Below, in pieces: positions 34,580-47,300 of a stretch of 56,594 nt of DNA; within the stretch, counting starts at the first letter, position 1, and each line of letters begins with the position of its first letter. A model generated the notes under the pieces. It had not been told where the DNA came from. It saw only the letters and a list, made by a program, of their open reading frames with translations, and searched no databases. The position numbers and the translations under genes were made by a program. Source of the stretch: Scytonema sp. UIC 10036 (GTDB taxonomy: Bacteria; Cyanobacteriota; Cyanobacteriia; Cyanobacteriales; Nostocaceae). The stretch is from the NCBI RefSeq assembly GCF_009725235.1, contig NZ_WJFC01000078.1, positions 1 through 56,594 on the forward strand, given 5' to 3'.

Positions 34580-37500
34580 TCAATTTAGATTGCATATAGC
34601 ATTATCGATACAACTTTTTAGTTGTTTAGTTAAATCTTGGATATGAGGTTCAACCAAAATCGAGAAATGATCCCCTGGGATATCAACAGTTTGAATGGGT
34701 TGACTAGAACATTTACCCCAACCTAATAGAGGGTCACTACTAGACCATTCTGGATTATCAAAGTCATGAATTATTTCTTCACTAGCTCGAAATATAGTTA
34801 TGGGTAGGGGATAAACTTGGGGAATGTAATTTCGCATTGCTTGAACATGCAGTTTAAAAAGTTTGTAATAACTGAGAAAATCTTGAATTTCTGCATCACT
34901 GAAGATAAAATTTGCCTTTTTATTAATCAAATTTAACTGCTCTGTTAATGGCAAATCTCGAAGTTCTTCAAAAGGTACTGAAAAATCCACATCATTCTCG
35001 GTTTTAATTGATTCAGCGATCCGAAGTAAAAACTTAGCATCATCATCCTCCGTAGGTTCAACTATTGTTTCTGGTAATATGGCATCAATGACAACTAATA
35101 AACCGACAGTATTACCCTGATTGTGTAATTGTCTTGCCATTTCAAAGGCTAATACACCACCATAACAATGACCACCTAGAAGATAGGGACCATTTGGTTG
35201 CACTTTACGAATTTCTTGCAAGTAACGAGCTGCTGTTTCTTCTACCGAAACAATTTCAGGTCTATCTTGTTCTAACCTATCTTCCAAAGCATAAAATGGA
35301 TAATCTTTACCCAGCCTTCTGGATATATTAAAGTATGGGCTAATATTTCCACCAGCACCATGTATGCAGAAGAATGGTGTCTTGTCTCCTGAAGGGTTAA
35401 TTGTTACTAAGTGAGAATTGGAAATTTCGCGATATGGTTGACTAACAATCGCAGCTAGTTTTTCAAGAGTTGGGTTTTCAAATAGAGTAGAGATGGGAAG
35501 ATTATGTTCAAATTTATCATGAATTTGAGCCATTAAGCGAACGGCTAAAAATGAATGACCACCTAATTCAAAGAAGTTATCTGTCACTCCAATAGGGCTA
35601 GTATCGAGAAGCTTTTCCCAAGTTTTTGCTAAAGCTAATTCTGTAAAATTTCGGGGAGCAACAAAGGCTTTATTTGTATTTGATTGGATAACATCACTAC
35701 TTGGCAATGCACGCTTATCTACTTTTCCATTCGGTGTCAGTGGAAGTTTATCCAGTACAATAAAAGCGGATGGTAATATGTAGTTAGGTAGCTTCTGTTG
35801 CAAATAGGATAATAGTTGTGTAGTTATATCCTGCTTATCTGTGACAACATAGGCAATCAAACGGGAATTTTCTTGAGCATCATCACTAGTAATTACAACC
35901 GATTCTTGCACATCTGAATGTTGTGCGATCGCAGTTGCAATTTCACCTAATTCTACCCGAAAACCCCTAATTTTTACTTGCTCATCATGGCGACCTAAGT
36001 ATTCAAGATTACCATCTCGGAGGTATCGGACTAAATCACCTGTTTTATAAAGTTTATTTCCAGGTATAAAAGGATTATCAATGTATCTTTCTTGGGTTAA
36101 TTCTGGGCGATATAAATAACCTTTTGCTAATCCATCACCACCAACATAAAGTTCTCCAATGACTCCTATGGGTGTTGGTTGTAAATCGCGATTCAATACA
36201 TAAATTTGAGTATTATCTATTGGACAACCAATAGGCACACTATGGGCTTGTTCTGGTAATAAACTAGTATCGTAGTAAGTCGCATTGGCGGAAACTTCCG
36301 ATGAGCCATAAAGGTTAATTAGTTTGGCAAATGGCATCAATTCTCGGAAAGATTGAACTAACTTAACCGATAATGCTTCTCCGCTAGTTATCCAGAATTT
36401 TAGGTGCGTTAATTTTTTAACTAGATGACTATAATTATCTAAAAGTAGTCGTAGTAATGAAGGTACAAGTATAATTCGAGAAACTTGGTGTTGTGCTAGA
36501 GATTCTATAAATAATTGCGAGTCTAGTACATCTGAATTACTGATGATTACTGTGGGAATTCCTTTAAGTAAAGGAGCAAAAATTTCCCAGACGGAATCGA
36601 CAAAACTAATAGCTGTTTTCTGACAGCAAACTTCTCCCTCTCTAAAAGGATAGGTTTTCCATAACCAGTTTAAGCCGTTTACTGTACCGCGATGGGTACC
36701 AAGCACACCTTTGGGTGTTCCAGTTGACCCAGAAGTGTAGATAATATAAGCGAGATTATCAGAGGAAGATAGGTTAATGGGATTTTCCAAGCTTTCTTGT
36801 GCAATTTCCTCTTTTTGGATATCCAAGCAAACGGTTTTAGCCGCAGATAATGATAGTTTTTCTAAAATTTCTTGCTTACTAATTAACAGCGATGCTTGGG
36901 AATCAGAAAGCATAAAATTCAAACGTTCCACCGGATAACTTGGGTCAAGGGGAATGTATGCACCACCAGCTTTGAGAATAGCTAAAATCCCCACTACCAT
37001 ATCTAGGTCGCGTTCCAAACATAGAGCCACCAAAGTTTCTTTTGTTACACCCTGTTTCTGTAAGTAATGTGCCAGTTGATTAACTCTATGGTTCAATTGA
37101 CAATAAGTTATTTTTTCAGAATCGCTAATTAGTACTACAGATAATGGTGTTAATTCTACTTGCTGCTCAAATAATTGATGCAGAGATACGTCTTGAGGGT
37201 AGTCTGCACGAGTTTGGTTAAACTTAGATAATAATTCTTCTTGTTCAGAAGCGGTAAGTAGCGATAATTCACTCAGATGCTGCTCTGGATTTATGACTAT
37301 ATTTTCTAATAAAGTTTGGAAATTATTGATAAATTGGGTAATTGTTCTTGAGTCAAAAATATCTATGTTGTATTCTAACGAACCTGTTAATCCCTCTTCG
37401 GATTCAGACATTGATATAAAAATATCTAGTTGAGCGGTACCGCTATCAAACTCCAAAGTACGTAAAGTTAAACCAGACACTTCCTGAACGGAACTTGGAG

Positions 37501-38680
37501 TATTTTGCAAGACGAACATTACCTCATAAAGCGGATTTCGGCTTAAGTCCCGTTCGGGTTGCAATTCTTCTACAAGCATCTCAAAAGGCAAATCTTGATG
37601 TGCATAAGCATCTAGAGTCACCTCCCGTACTCGATGTAAAAGTTGGCGAAAACTGGGATTACCACTGAGATTATTACGTAACACCAAAGTATTAACAAAT
37701 AAGCCCAGCATCCCTTCCAATTCTGCACGGTTGCGATTAGCAATTGGAGAACCGATTAAGATGTCTTCTTGGTCTGTGTAGCGGTATAGTAATATGTTAA
37801 ATGCTGCCAGCAAACACATAAATAAAGTAGCGTCTTCTCGCTGACTTAATTGCTTGAGAGCATTAGCTAGGGATGCAGAGAATGTAAAGTACTGCTTGGC
37901 ACCAGTGAAAGTAGCAAGGTTAGGGCGTGGACGGTCTGTAGGAAGTTGTAGTATTCGTAACTCACCTTGGAGTTGTTGCTTCCAGTAATTTAATTGGGTT
38001 GCAAGGAATTCACCCTTCAGGCGAGCGCGTTGCCAAATAGCAAAATCTGCATACTGAATCGGGAGTTCGGGTAAAGGGGAAGGTAGATTTTTTGAGAAAG
38101 CAGGATACAGTGATGACAGTTCGCGCAGGAATACATTGCAAGACCATCCATCTGTAATAATGTGATGCATGGTCACCAGCAAAACATATTCCTCTTGGCT
38201 TAATCGCAGTAAAGTAGCCCTCACTAATGGACCTTTAGCCAAATTAAAAGATTTTTTTGCTTCCTCTGCTGCAATTTGTTTAACTTCGGGTTCCCAATCT
38301 TTACCACATAAATGTTCTAGGTTAATAATAGATACATTCCAAGTAGAATGGGGAAAAATTTCTTGTATTGGCTCTCCATTCACAAGCCTAAAATTTGTCC
38401 GCCAAACTTCATGACGCTTCAGAATTTCATTTAAACTTTGCTCAAGTGCTGCAATATCAAGGTTTCCTTGTATGTGAAAAGCTATGGGAATATTGTAGAA
38501 CGAACTGCCGTGATAAAGTTGGTCAATGAACCACAGCCTTTGTTGGGAAAAAGATAAGGGAATATTCTTACAATTTTGACGTTTGGGAATAATATCAGCT
38601 ATAAGTTTTCCTCTCTTCCATTTTTCTAAAAGAGCTTTTTTAGCTGGTGATAAATTCGAGTATTGCTTATCCATTTTCAT
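34580..38680 (-). CDS. NRPS terminal module C-A-PCP-TE, beta-alanine-type code
   Basis: 1366 aa. Condensation domain about 38-335 with HHIITDG (His172, His173, Asp177); adenylation domain about 490-960 with YTSGSTGTPKGV; PCP with Ser near 1044 in LGGHSFLAV; thioesterase about 1090-1366. Aligned by eye to GrsA, the pocket residues read V-D-W-I-I-S-L-A-N-K, starting from FVDSVWEIF. This is close to the beta-alanine code recalled for the bleomycin synthetase (VDWVISLADK). The TE nucleophile elbow is GGHCYGG, with Cys1172 instead of Ser; the His in GDHFSIL is present. It receives the chain from the PKS modules, adds the last monomer and releases the product. The methyltransferase gene lies 234 bp upstream. 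Confidence 0.9.
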   Translation of the reverse strand: MKMDKQYSNLSPAKKALLEKWKRGKLIADIIPKRQNCKNIPLSFSQQRLWFIDQLYHGSSFYNIPIAFHIQGNLDIAALEQSLNEILKRHEVWRTNFRLVNGEPIQEIFPHSTWNVSIINLEHLCGKDWEPEVKQIAAEEAKKSFNLAKGPLVRATLLRLSQEEYVLLVTMHHIITDGWSCNVFLRELSSLYPAFSKNLPSPLPELPIQYADFAIWQRARLKGEFLATQLNYWKQQLQGELRILQLPTDRPRPNLATFTGAKQYFTFSASLANALKQLSQREDATLFMCLLAAFNILLYRYTDQEDILIGSPIANRNRAELEGMLGLFVNTLVLRNNLSGNPSFRQLLHRVREVTLDAYAHQDLPFEMLVEELQPERDLSRNPLYEVMFVLQNTPSSVQEVSGLTLRTLEFDSGTAQLDIFISMSESEEGLTGSLEYNIDIFDSRTITQFINNFQTLLENIVINPEQHLSELSLLTASEQEELLSKFNQTRADYPQDVSLHQLFEQQVELTPLSVVLISDSEKITYCQLNHRVNQLAHYLQKQGVTKETLVALCLERDLDMVVGILAILKAGGAYIPLDPSYPVERLNFMLSDSQASLLISKQEILEKLSLSAAKTVCLDIQKEEIAQESLENPINLSSSDNLAYIIYTSGSTGTPKGVLGTHRGTVNGLNWLWKTYPFREGEVCCQKTAISFVDSVWEIFAPLLKGIPTVIISNSDVLDSQLFIESLAQHQVSRIILVPSLLRLLLDNYSHLVKKLTHLKFWITSGEALSVKLVQSFRELMPFAKLINLYGSSEVSANATYYDTSLLPEQAHSVPIGCPIDNTQIYVLNRDLQPTPIGVIGELYVGGDGLAKGYLYRPELTQERYIDNPFIPGNKLYKTGDLVRYLRDGNLEYLGRHDEQVKIRGFRVELGEIATAIAQHSDVQESVVITSDDAQENSRLIAYVVTDKQDITTQLLSYLQQKLPNYILPSAFIVLDKLPLTPNGKVDKRALPSSDVIQSNTNKAFVAPRNFTELALAKTWEKLLDTSPIGVTDNFFELGGHSFLAVRLMAQIHDKFEHNLPISTLFENPTLEKLAAIVSQPYREISNSHLVTINPSGDKTPFFCIHGAGGNISPYFNISRRLGKDYPFYALEDRLEQDRPEIVSVEETAARYLQEIRKVQPNGPYLLGGHCYGGVLAFEMARQLHNQGNTVGLLVVIDAILPETIVEPTEDDDAKFLLRIAESIKTENDVDFSVPFEELRDLPLTEQLNLINKKANFIFSDAEIQDFLSYYKLFKLHVQAMRNYIPQVYPLPITIFRASEEIIHDFDNPEWSSSDPLLGWGKCSSQPIQTVDIPGDHFSILVEPHIQDLTKQLKSCIDNAICNLN

Positions 38681-38914
38681 ACCTTAAAAATTGTTATTTC
38701 AATCAAAATTAAAGTAAAAGTAATCATCCTTTATTAAAACGAGTATATAATTTTCAAAAAATTGAAATTATGCTATTACAATATGGTATAAATAAATCGA
38801 AATAAAAAACTTTGTGTAAGTCTATAAACCAAGTTTTTACATCTTGAGCTTATAACTTCTTTGTTATACCTTATTGTACTAGCTCAAACTAAAACTACAT
38901 TTTCATGCTATAAG
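38681..38914 (-). promoter_or_regulatory. AT-rich gap before the terminal NRPS gene
   Basis: 234 bp without a gene, the longest gap inside the assembly-line genes, so an internal promoter is possible. A TATACCATATTG-like stretch and a GGATGATT near the NRPS start are present, but no box is convincing. Confidence 0.25.
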
Positions 38915-39676
38915 TTATTTCCAGCAAATGAAGCATGCACTTTGTGATTCATCTCCAGGACTAATATTACTAATTTCTCTGAAACCCACATTTTCTAAAG
39001 CTGACTGAACATCTGATAGTAAATGATCTTTTCTCAACCAAGTAGCATCTGAACGCTTCCAAACCTTATCTATCAATTCAAACCCAGTTACTTCTATTTT
39101 CCAGATTTTTTCTTCCGGCTGATAGTGGAACAATTCAATTAAGGCATATTCATCATTTACATAGACATGATTCATATATCCTTCCTCAACTGTTTTACGC
39201 ATCAATTCTACTAATGGTATCGAAAATATGAATAAACCGTTATTCTGTAGTGCTGTATATACATTTCGGAATACAGATATCAGATCATCGTTGTTTACTA
39301 TGAAGAGTAATACATCAATTGAAACAACAGCATCAAAAGTAGGTGGTAACTCAAACTGACGTATATCACCAAGGATGAAGTTATTTTCAGGCGCATTCTT
39401 TCGAGCATAACTCAATAGTGCTTCTGAAGCATCTATTCCAGTCATTTTATACCCTTTCTTGTGAAGTTGCGAGCCTAAATATCCGCAACCACAACCTAGG
39501 TCAAGAATGTGTGCTCCTTCAGGAATATGCGGAAAAAGTATTTGCTCGAAAATAGGTATTACCCCCTCCACTATAAACTCTTCCTTATTCTTAAATTCAT
39601 TTTGCAACCGAGCAATGGATTCGTAATTTGGAGGATTATGGGCTAAAGACAAAAAAAGCTTGCTGGATGTAGTCAT
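38915..39676 (-). CDS. Class I SAM-dependent methyltransferase
   Basis: 253 aa. SAM-binding motif I ILDLGCGCGYLGSQL (about residues 57-71), then MTGIDASEALLSYAR, ILGDIRQFELPPTFDAVVSIDVLLF and LFIFSIP. The order and spacing fit a small-molecule O-, N- or C-methyltransferase. It is 65 nt downstream of the second PKS gene. The neighbouring PKS is predicted to leave a beta-keto group, whose enol would be a reasonable O-methylation site; this is inference. Start ATG 39676. Confidence 0.88.
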   Translation of the reverse strand: MTTSSKLFLSLAHNPPNYESIARLQNEFKNKEEFIVEGVIPIFEQILFPHIPEGAHILDLGCGCGYLGSQLHKKGYKMTGIDASEALLSYARKNAPENNFILGDIRQFELPPTFDAVVSIDVLLFIVNNDDLISVFRNVYTALQNNGLFIFSIPLVELMRKTVEEGYMNHVYVNDEYALIELFHYQPEEKIWKIEVTGFELIDKVWKRSDATWLRKDHLLSDVQSALENVGFREISNISPGDESQSACFICWK

Positions 39677-39741
39677 AGAAAATTATTCCTATTTTTATAT
39701 AAGGAGTATTGCGAAGATAAATCCAGATGAAAAACTTTAAG

Positions 39742-42700
39742 TCAAGTATTTGGGTAAACTGAAAACAAAAGCATGGCTGCTTCTTCCTCTGATAGTTTTT
39801 CGACTTTTTCCAACAGAAGTTGCTCAATAATTTCTGCCTGCTTAATTGGTATCATTGCTTCTAATAACAGGTTACGCAATGGTAAGTCTACGGGGAATTT
39901 GGTTCGCAATCGAGAAACTAATTGAGTTGCAATTAGGGAGTCCCCTCCTAACTCATAGAAGTTATCGTAAATACCGATTTCTGTAATCCCAAGTACCTCT
40001 TGCCATATCTCTGTAATTTGTTCTTCCAACTCATTTGTGGGAGCAACATAGGAATTACTTAGGCTTGGTCGAGAGTAGCGCGACGGTGAATTTAATTGGT
40101 TAGTAGATTTTGAATTTGCCAGAGAGTCTAGACTAATTATATGATTTTTTCTTGCATTAATGTCTACTGTAGAAAGAATAATTTGAGCTACTTCCCTTAA
40201 GGAAAACATCCGCTTAAATACTTCTACCGCTTCTACTGGAGTGATAACTAATTCTCTTCCAGAGACTGCTGTTTCTTCCTGACTTACATTCGGTTGTAAT
40301 TTATCCCAATTTATAATATACCACGGCACAGACGTTTTTTGATTATGCCGATTGCTAAAAGTATCGATAAATCGGTTAGCTGCTGAATATAAGCCTAACC
40401 CAAATCCTCCTAAAATGGAAGACAAAGAAGAAAAAATGGTACAAAAATCTATATTAAAATCCTCTAATACTTTTTCTAAAACTAAAATTTTACTACTTTG
40501 TGATTCTAAGGAATTTTCAAATTCTACTCCAGTAATTTCGGGAATAGAAGCAAATAGTTGATCTCGTTTGATACCAGTTGAATAAATTACGCCATTAATT
40601 TGTTCAACATTTGTAAATGCAAGAGCTTGATGCATCTGCTCGTAATTCGTAGTATCGGCACGTAATAACAAAATTTCTACACTTAATTTCTGTAATGCTA
40701 AAAATTGCTGGATTTTGAGACTCACTTCATCATCTTGAGGATGAGTTTCCAGCCATTGTGAGAAATTATCTTGCTTTGGGAATTCAACATCTTCAATAAA
40801 TATGAGTTTTGCTTGGAAAGTTTTTGTTAAATATTCTGCAAGCACAACCTCAATAGTTTCTAACCCACCAGGGAAAAAGTAAACACCTTGTTTTCTTAAA
40901 GGTATTTTTTCCTCAACTATTGACTCTGCATGAACTGGCTCAAATATTTGTACCCAACGATGGCGATCGCGATAAGCAACTACCGTATCTTCAGATACGG
41001 AGATTAACTCATTCAGAAGCTTGTCAATAATATGACTCTCACAATTTTCTTGTCTTTCTTCTAAGTTTATGCTGTTAGTTAAAGCAATATCAATGCACTG
41101 ACAGCTAATATTGGGATACTCTTGAGGAATTACATTACATAAACTTAATATTGCAGCTTTTTCTGGATTTAATTCTTCATTCCCGTTAACCTCTTGAATG
41201 TTGTTCGATATCACACTAAGTTGTAGGCTATCGCTAATTTTTAACTTACTAAGGCTCTGGGTTAAAAATAGTAAACTTTTAAATTCTAAATATTTTACTG
41301 AGAGACGGTTCTCAAGATGAGTTAAACTCCATAGATAAACAATTTTTTCGGGGCTTTTATCTAAAGATATTAGTTCTTGTAAGAATTTATCATAATCTTC
41401 ATTTGTACATGGAGCAATTGTATAGATTCCCTCACTTAGTTTACTAAACTCATCTCCTTGCTTAACAATAATTATACTTTTACACTGATTTCTTAACTTA
41501 TTAATTAGTTGCTCCCCTACTCCCAAATCATCAACAAAAAATAGCCATTTTTCTTCATGTGTATCTTTTATTTCTTCGGATGATGTATAAGTCAGTAAAG
41601 AACGCTTCCATGAGGGAACATAGAACCAGTCGGCAATATCTTGCTTTTTATCTAATGTCGCCGGTTTGATGTTTACAGAATGCGATGGCGATTTTGCATC
41701 AATCCAGTACCTTTGACGTTCAAAAGGATAAGTAGGCAAAGGCAAACGATGACGCTGTTCGTGAGTATAAAATCCCGACCAATCTATTTCCACACCAGAA
41801 AGCCACAATCGACCCAATGTTTGTAATAAAAAGCTAACATCAGATTGTTGCTCTTTTACATGGCGTAACGAAGTCAATACCTGTTGTTTAGCATCTTTCT
41901 CTAAATGCTGCGTCGTTAACGTGCCTAAAGTTCGCCCTGGTCCTACTTCCAGAAACACACCTTCAAGCTGCTGTATTAATTGCAATATCCCATCTGAAAA
42001 TCTCACTGTTTGTCGTAGATGCTGACACCAATAATCCGGATTTGTCGCTTGTTGGGAACTAATCCAACTACCAGTGACATTGGAAATAAAGCGGAGCTTG
42101 GGTGGATTGAGTTTGACTGTTTTAATCGCCTCAGTAAATGCTGACAATATCGGTGACATCATCACCGAATGAAACGCATGAGATGTATGCAACTGGCGAC
42201 ATTCAACTTCAATTGAAGATAATTGTTTTTCCAGCGCTGCAACTGCTTGGCTTGTTCCCGATATGACACAGGAAGATGGGCTATTAATGACTGCTATTTG
42301 TAGAGATTCTCGATATAACTCGTTTCCAGAAAGCAGCAATTGCACTTCTTTTTCTGGCAGTCTAATTGCCAGCATATTTCCTGGGGGTACTTGTTGCATT
42401 AACTGTCCCCTTTTTGCCACAATTTTGAGGGCATCTTCTAAAGAAAATACACCTGCAATTGTTGCTGCGACATATTCACCAATACTATGACCAATCATCG
42501 CCTCTGGACGTACACCCCAAGACATGAATAACTGAGCGAGGGCGTATTCAATCACAAATAACGCTGGTTGGGTCAGGGCTGTTTGTTGGAGTTGATTGGA
42601 AGCAGTTTCTACTTCTTCTGGGTTGGGGTAGAGTAGGGAGCGGATATCAAGTCCGAGGTGGGGTTGTAAAATCAGAGCGCAATTATCTACGTGTTTTTTA

Positions 42701-44373
42701 AATGTTGCTTCTACTTGATATAGTTCTCGACCCATGTTTACATATTGTGACCCTTGTCCCGAAAACATGAAGATGACTGGACAGTGACCTGGTTTGTGGT
42801 GGTGACTAAAGATACGTTGTCGGTCTTGGTGATTGAGGGATTTGATTGCATGATCAAGGGAGTGGCAAATTATTATACGGCGATAGTCAAAAGCTCGCCG
42901 ACCGATTTGTAGGGTGTAAGCTACATCTGGTAAGGGGGTATTGGGATTTTGTTCGAGATAATCGCGCAGTTGAGTTGTTGCTGTCTCTAAGGCGGTGCTG
43001 GTTTTGGCTGAGAGCAGTAATAATTGCCAAGGACGGGATGGAGCGGAAGTTTTAATGGCTGGAGCTTCTTCTAATATGACATGGGCATTAGTTCCACCAA
43101 TACCGAAGGAACTCACACCTGCTCTGCGGGGTGTGCCGTTGCTTTTCCACTCAGTAAGTTTAGTGTTGACGTAAAACGGGCTATTGGCAAAGTCTATCTC
43201 TGGGTTAGGTGTTTCAAAGTGTAAGCTAGGAGGTATTTGTTTATGCTTTAATGCCAGGACTGTTTTGATTAATCCCGTCACACCCGCTGCTGTGTTCAAA
43301 TGCCCAACATTGGTTTTGACTGAACCAATCGCACAAAAGTCTTTTTTCTTGGTGCGGTCTGCAAATACCTTTTTTAAGGCACTAATTTCAATTGGATCTC
43401 CCAGGGCTGTACCAGTTCCATGAGCTTCAATATAAGTAATTGTTTCAGGCGTAACCCCAGCGATCGCTTGAGCCTCGGCAATCACCTCAGCTTGACCACC
43501 CACACTAGGAGCCGTGTAGCCGACCTTTGCAGCACCATCATTATTAATGGCTGAACCTTTAATTACTGCATGAATATAGTCACCATCATCAATAGCATCT
43601 TCTAGTCTCTTGAGGACGACAAGACCCACGCCATCCCCGAAAATAGTCCCTTGGGAACTAGCATCAAAGGCGCGACAGTGACCATCAGGAGAAGTAATAC
43701 CCCCTTGTTCATAGAAATAGCCTTCCTTTTGCAGGGATGTAATACAAATACCACCAGCTAAAGCCATGTCGCACTCGTAGTTTAGCAATCCTTGACATGC
43801 TGAATGGACTGCGACCAAAGATGTAGAGCAGGATGTTTGAATATTAATGCTTGGTCCTTTAAGATTCAACTTATATGAAACCCTTGTGGCAGCAAAGTCT
43901 TGACTATTGCCATATATAATAGGGAGTCCTATAGATTCAATGAGGTCAGGGTGGGAACTTAAGTTGTTCAGAAAGTAAGAACTCATATCGGTTCCCACAT
44001 AAACACCTGTTAAGTTTTTGCCAGTTCCAGGCTCATAACCAGCATTTTCCAATGCTTCCCAAGCACATTCAATCAAAATACGATGCTGAGGATCTAAGGT
44101 TTCAGCTTCCCTTGGCGAAAAATCAAAGAAAGAGGCATCAAACATCTCAATATCTGAAATATTTGCACCAGCTTTTACATAATTAGGATTACTCAGCAAT
44201 GTTGGATCTACCCCCGAAGCCTCTAATTCCTCATCACTGAAGAAAGAAATAGACTCCCGTCCCTTGCATACGTTTTCCCAGAACTCACCAATATTTCTGG
44301 CTCCTGGAAAACGACCAACCAGACCAATTACAGCTATGCCTTTAAGAGAATTGTCCGTTGCTTGATTAGACAT
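39742..44373 (-). CDS. Modular PKS KS-AT-KR*-ACP with inactive ketoreductase
   Basis: 1543 aa. KS about 10-435 with Cys182 (QTSCSTSL) and the His motifs [11 protein letters not shown] and [12 protein letters not shown] with Ser630 ([10 protein letters not shown]) and HAFHS, the malonyl-CoA signature. The KR region at about 1160-1340 has lost the NADPH motif: [16 protein letters not shown], where the upstream PKS has [28 protein letters not shown] also replaces HAAG. Tyr of LYSAAN is kept. ACP with Ser near 1478 ([11 protein letters not shown]). One C2 extension with the beta-keto group probably left in place. Its start codon directly follows the stop of the first PKS, with the RBS AAAGGAG inside that gene's end. 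Confidence 0.92.
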   Translation of the reverse strand: MSNQATDNSLKGIAVIGLVGRFPGARNIGEFWENVCKGRESISFFSDEELEASGVDPTLLSNPNYVKAGANISDIEMFDASFFDFSPREAETLDPQHRILIECAWEALENAGYEPGTGKNLTGVYVGTDMSSYFLNNLSSHPDLIESIGLPIIYGNSQDFAATRVSYKLNLKGPSINIQTSCSTSLVAVHSACQGLLNYECDMALAGGICITSLQKEGYFYEQGGITSPDGHCRAFDASSQGTIFGDGVGLVVLKRLEDAIDDGDYIHAVIKGSAINNDGAAKVGYTAPSVGGQAEVIAEAQAIAGVTPETITYIEAHGTGTALGDPIEISALKKVFADRTKKKDFCAIGSVKTNVGHLNTAAGVTGLIKTVLALKHKQIPPSLHFETPNPEIDFANSPFYVNTKLTEWKSNGTPRRAGVSSFGIGGTNAHVILEEAPAIKTSAPSRPWQLLLLSAKTSTALETATTQLRDYLEQNPNTPLPDVAYTLQIGRRAFDYRRIIICHSLDHAIKSLNHQDRQRIFSHHHKPGHCPVIFMFSGQGSQYVNMGRELYQVEATFKKHVDNCALILQPHLGLDIRSLLYPNPEEVETASNQLQQTALTQPALFVIEYALAQLFMSWGVRPEAMIGHSIGEYVAATIAGVFSLEDALKIVAKRGQLMQQVPPGNMLAIRLPEKEVQLLLSGNELYRESLQIAVINSPSSCVISGTSQAVAALEKQLSSIEVECRQLHTSHAFHSVMMSPILSAFTEAIKTVKLNPPKLRFISNVTGSWISSQQATNPDYWCQHLRQTVRFSDGILQLIQQLEGVFLEVGPGRTLGTLTTQHLEKDAKQQVLTSLRHVKEQQSDVSFLLQTLGRLWLSGVEIDWSGFYTHEQRHRLPLPTYPFERQRYWIDAKSPSHSVNIKPATLDKKQDIADWFYVPSWKRSLLTYTSSEEIKDTHEEKWLFFVDDLGVGEQLINKLRNQCKSIIIVKQGDEFSKLSEGIYTIAPCTNEDYDKFLQELISLDKSPEKIVYLWSLTHLENRLSVKYLEFKSLLFLTQSLSKLKISDSLQLSVISNNIQEVNGNEELNPEKAAILSLCNVIPQEYPNISCQCIDIALTNSINLEERQENCESHIIDKLLNELISVSEDTVVAYRDRHRWVQIFEPVHAESIVEEKIPLRKQGVYFFPGGLETIEVVLAEYLTKTFQAKLIFIEDVEFPKQDNFSQWLETHPQDDEVSLKIQQFLALQKLSVEILLLRADTTNYEQMHQALAFTNVEQINGVIYSTGIKRDQLFASIPEITGVEFENSLESQSSKILVLEKVLEDFNIDFCTIFSSLSSILGGFGLGLYSAANRFIDTFSNRHNQKTSVPWYIINWDKLQPNVSQEETAVSGRELVITPVEAVEVFKRMFSLREVAQIILSTVDINARKNHIISLDSLANSKSTNQLNSPSRYSRPSLSNSYVAPTNELEEQITEIWQEVLGITEIGIYDNFYELGGDSLIATQLVSRLRTKFPVDLPLRNLLLEAMIPIKQAEIIEQLLLEKVEKLSEEEAAMLLFSVYPNT
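42000..43145. repeat. Near-identical AT tract, copy in the second PKS
   Basis: From about 42000 to 43145 I found no difference from 46671-47816 (constant offset 4671). Mismatches reappear outside at both ends (for example at 41947, 41968, 41984 and 43146). It covers the end of KS, the KS-AT linker and nearly all of AT. It suggests recent gene conversion or duplication. Confidence 0.85.
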
Positions 44374-47300
44374 TTATTTTCTCCTTTGTTTCATTAATTG
44401 TCGTCTTTCCAGCATAGCCGCTTCTTTCCTGCTGGCACGTTCATCAGCTTGCTGAAATATTGGCTCTTCAATTTGTCTGCCACCTATATATTCAGCCAAG
44501 GAACTTACAGTTGAATATTCAAACAAGTCAGCAATCGATAAATTTTTATTTAATTCTTTAAAAATTTTACTACGAACTTGGATGATTAATAGAGAATCTC
44601 CTCCTAATTCAAAAAAATTATCATAAAGTCCTACATTTTTTATTCCCAGAAGCTCTTGCCAGATATTGGCAATTTTTTGCTCGATTTCATTACTAGGAAC
44701 TACGTAGGGATTTGATAAATCGGGTCTGGAATGTAGTAATAAATTTGTTTGTTGACTCTCTGTCCGCTGTTGCAATGATTCCAAATTAATCCATTGATTG
44801 ATTCTAGCTTGAAGCTCTCCAGTAGAAACAACTATATGATTGAATCTATTATGGGTTAAAATTCGTTTAACAGCTTTTACTCCTTCTTCCGGCTTCAGAG
44901 CTAATTCTGTTAAATTTACACCTACAGATGTGTTTTCTTCCTTTTCATTTGCTGTCTCAAGTTGCCAACCATCCCAACTGATACTACTCCATAAAGCTGG
45001 ATAGATTTGATTGTGTCGATGCACAAAAGTATCCATAAAAACATTAGCTGCTGAGTAGGCAAAAAATCCTAAGCCTCCTAAGATAGAGGATAGGGAAGAT
45101 AGCAACAAACAAAAATCTATATTTTGATTTTTTAAGACACTTTCTAGTACTAAAACACCTTGTACTTTTGGTTTAAATTGTTGTTCACAATCAGATTTAA
45201 TTAGATTTTCAATCGCTTCAATAGATTCGCCTTGAACAACTCCAGCAGCATGAATAACACCATTAATTTGACTAAATTTCTGTTGAGTTTGAGCAATGAC
45301 GTTTTGCATTTGTTCAAGACTGCTGACATCAGCACTCATTATCAAAACTTCTGCACCATTACTCTCTAATTCTTTAACTTTACGAATTTTACGACTAGTG
45401 CCATCAGTTTCGTCATGGGTAGCCAGCCATTGTTCCCATTCGTCTTTTTCGGGTAAAGCAGAACGTCCCACCAATACTAATTTTGCTTGTACAGTTTGCG
45501 CCAAGTATTCTGCCAAAACCAGCCCAATACCTCCGAGTCCACCTGTAATTAAATAGACTCCTTTCTCTCTAAGTCGAGGATTTTCAATTTTAGGTTTCTC
45601 GAACCGCACAGGTTCAAAAGATTGTACCCAACGATTCAAACCTCGATAAGCAACAAGTTTTTCCGAATCCGAAACTTTCAGTTCCACCAGCAATTGCTCT
45701 ACAAGTTTTGCTTCCTGCCAACTGTCACTTTCTGGAAGTATAACATCAATACTACGACATTTTATATTTGAATATTCTTGGGAAATAACTTTAATCGGTC
45801 CAAGTAAAGTGGCTTTCTCTGGATATATTTCTTCATTCCCAGTGACTGGCTGCAAGTTGTTAGAAATAACTGTGATTTGTAATTCATCGGCAGTTTCTTG
45901 TTTTCCCAGAGTCTGAGCTAGAAATAGAAGACTATAAAATCCTGTTGTTTGAGCTTTCTCAACTGTTTCAACTGTTAGTTCTTGTTCTGTACTTGGTGTT
46001 ATACTCCATAGATGAACAATTGATTTTGGTAACTTATTCTGTTTGTAAAGCTCTTGAATTAAAATATCATAATCCAGATTACTGCCTGGAGCAATTGTAT
46101 ATTCATACTCACTAATTACGGTAAAATCTTCACCAATTTTAACAGTAATTATGTTTTGATTGTGTACTTCTAATTCTTTGACTAATTTACTACCCAAACC
46201 ACACTCATCAATAAACACTAAAATACAAGATTCATCAGATACTAATTCTTGATTTTCTATTTGTACTGGGAGTAAAGAGGGTTTCCAAAAAGGAATATAA
46301 AACCAGTCAGCAATATCAGGTTTTTTACTTAGTGATAATTGATGCTCGCTTTCCCCTTGCTTGTTAGGCTCAATCCAGTACCTTTGACGTTCAAAAGGAT
46401 AAGTGGGTAAAGGTAAACGATGACGCTGTTCATGAGCATAAAAGCCCGACCAATCGATTTCTACACCAGAAAGCCACAACCGACCCAATGTTTGTAATAA
46501 AAAGCTAACATCCGATTGTTGCTCTTTGACATGGCGTAATGAAGTCAATACCTGTTGTTTATCATCTTTCTCTAAATGCTGTGTCGTTAACGTGCCTAAA
46601 GTTCGCCCTGGTCCTACCTCCAGAAACACACCTTCAAACTGCTGTATTAATTGCGATATCCCATCCGAAAATCTCACTGTTTGTCGTAGATGCTGACACC
46701 AATAATCCGGATTTGTCGCTTGTTGGGAACTAATCCAACTACCAGTGACATTGGAAATAAAGCGGAGCTTGGGTGGATTGAGTTTGACTGTTTTAATCGC
46801 CTCAGTAAATGCTGACAATATCGGTGACATCATCACCGAATGAAACGCATGAGATGTATGCAACTGGCGACATTCAACTTCAATTGAAGATAATTGTTTT
46901 TCCAGCGCTGCAACTGCTTGGCTTGTTCCCGATATGACACAGGAAGATGGGCTATTAATGACTGCTATTTGTAGAGATTCTCGATATAACTCGTTTCCAG
47001 AAAGCAGCAATTGCACTTCTTTTTCTGGCAGTCTAATTGCCAGCATATTTCCTGGGGGTACTTGTTGCATTAACTGTCCCCTTTTTGCCACAATTTTGAG
47101 GGCATCTTCTAAAGAAAATACACCTGCAATTGTTGCTGCGACATATTCACCAATACTATGACCAATCATCGCCTCTGGACGTACACCCCAAGACATGAAT
47201 AACTGAGCGAGGGCGTATTCAATCACAAATAACGCTGGTTGGGTCAGGGCTGTTTGTTGGAGTTGATTGGAAGCAGTTTCTACTTCTTCTGGGTTGGGGT

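Noticed and set aside
42263..43055. Plus-strand frames identical to frames at 46934-47726
   Set aside because: Antisense to the AT domains; identical only because the underlying PKS tracts are identical.
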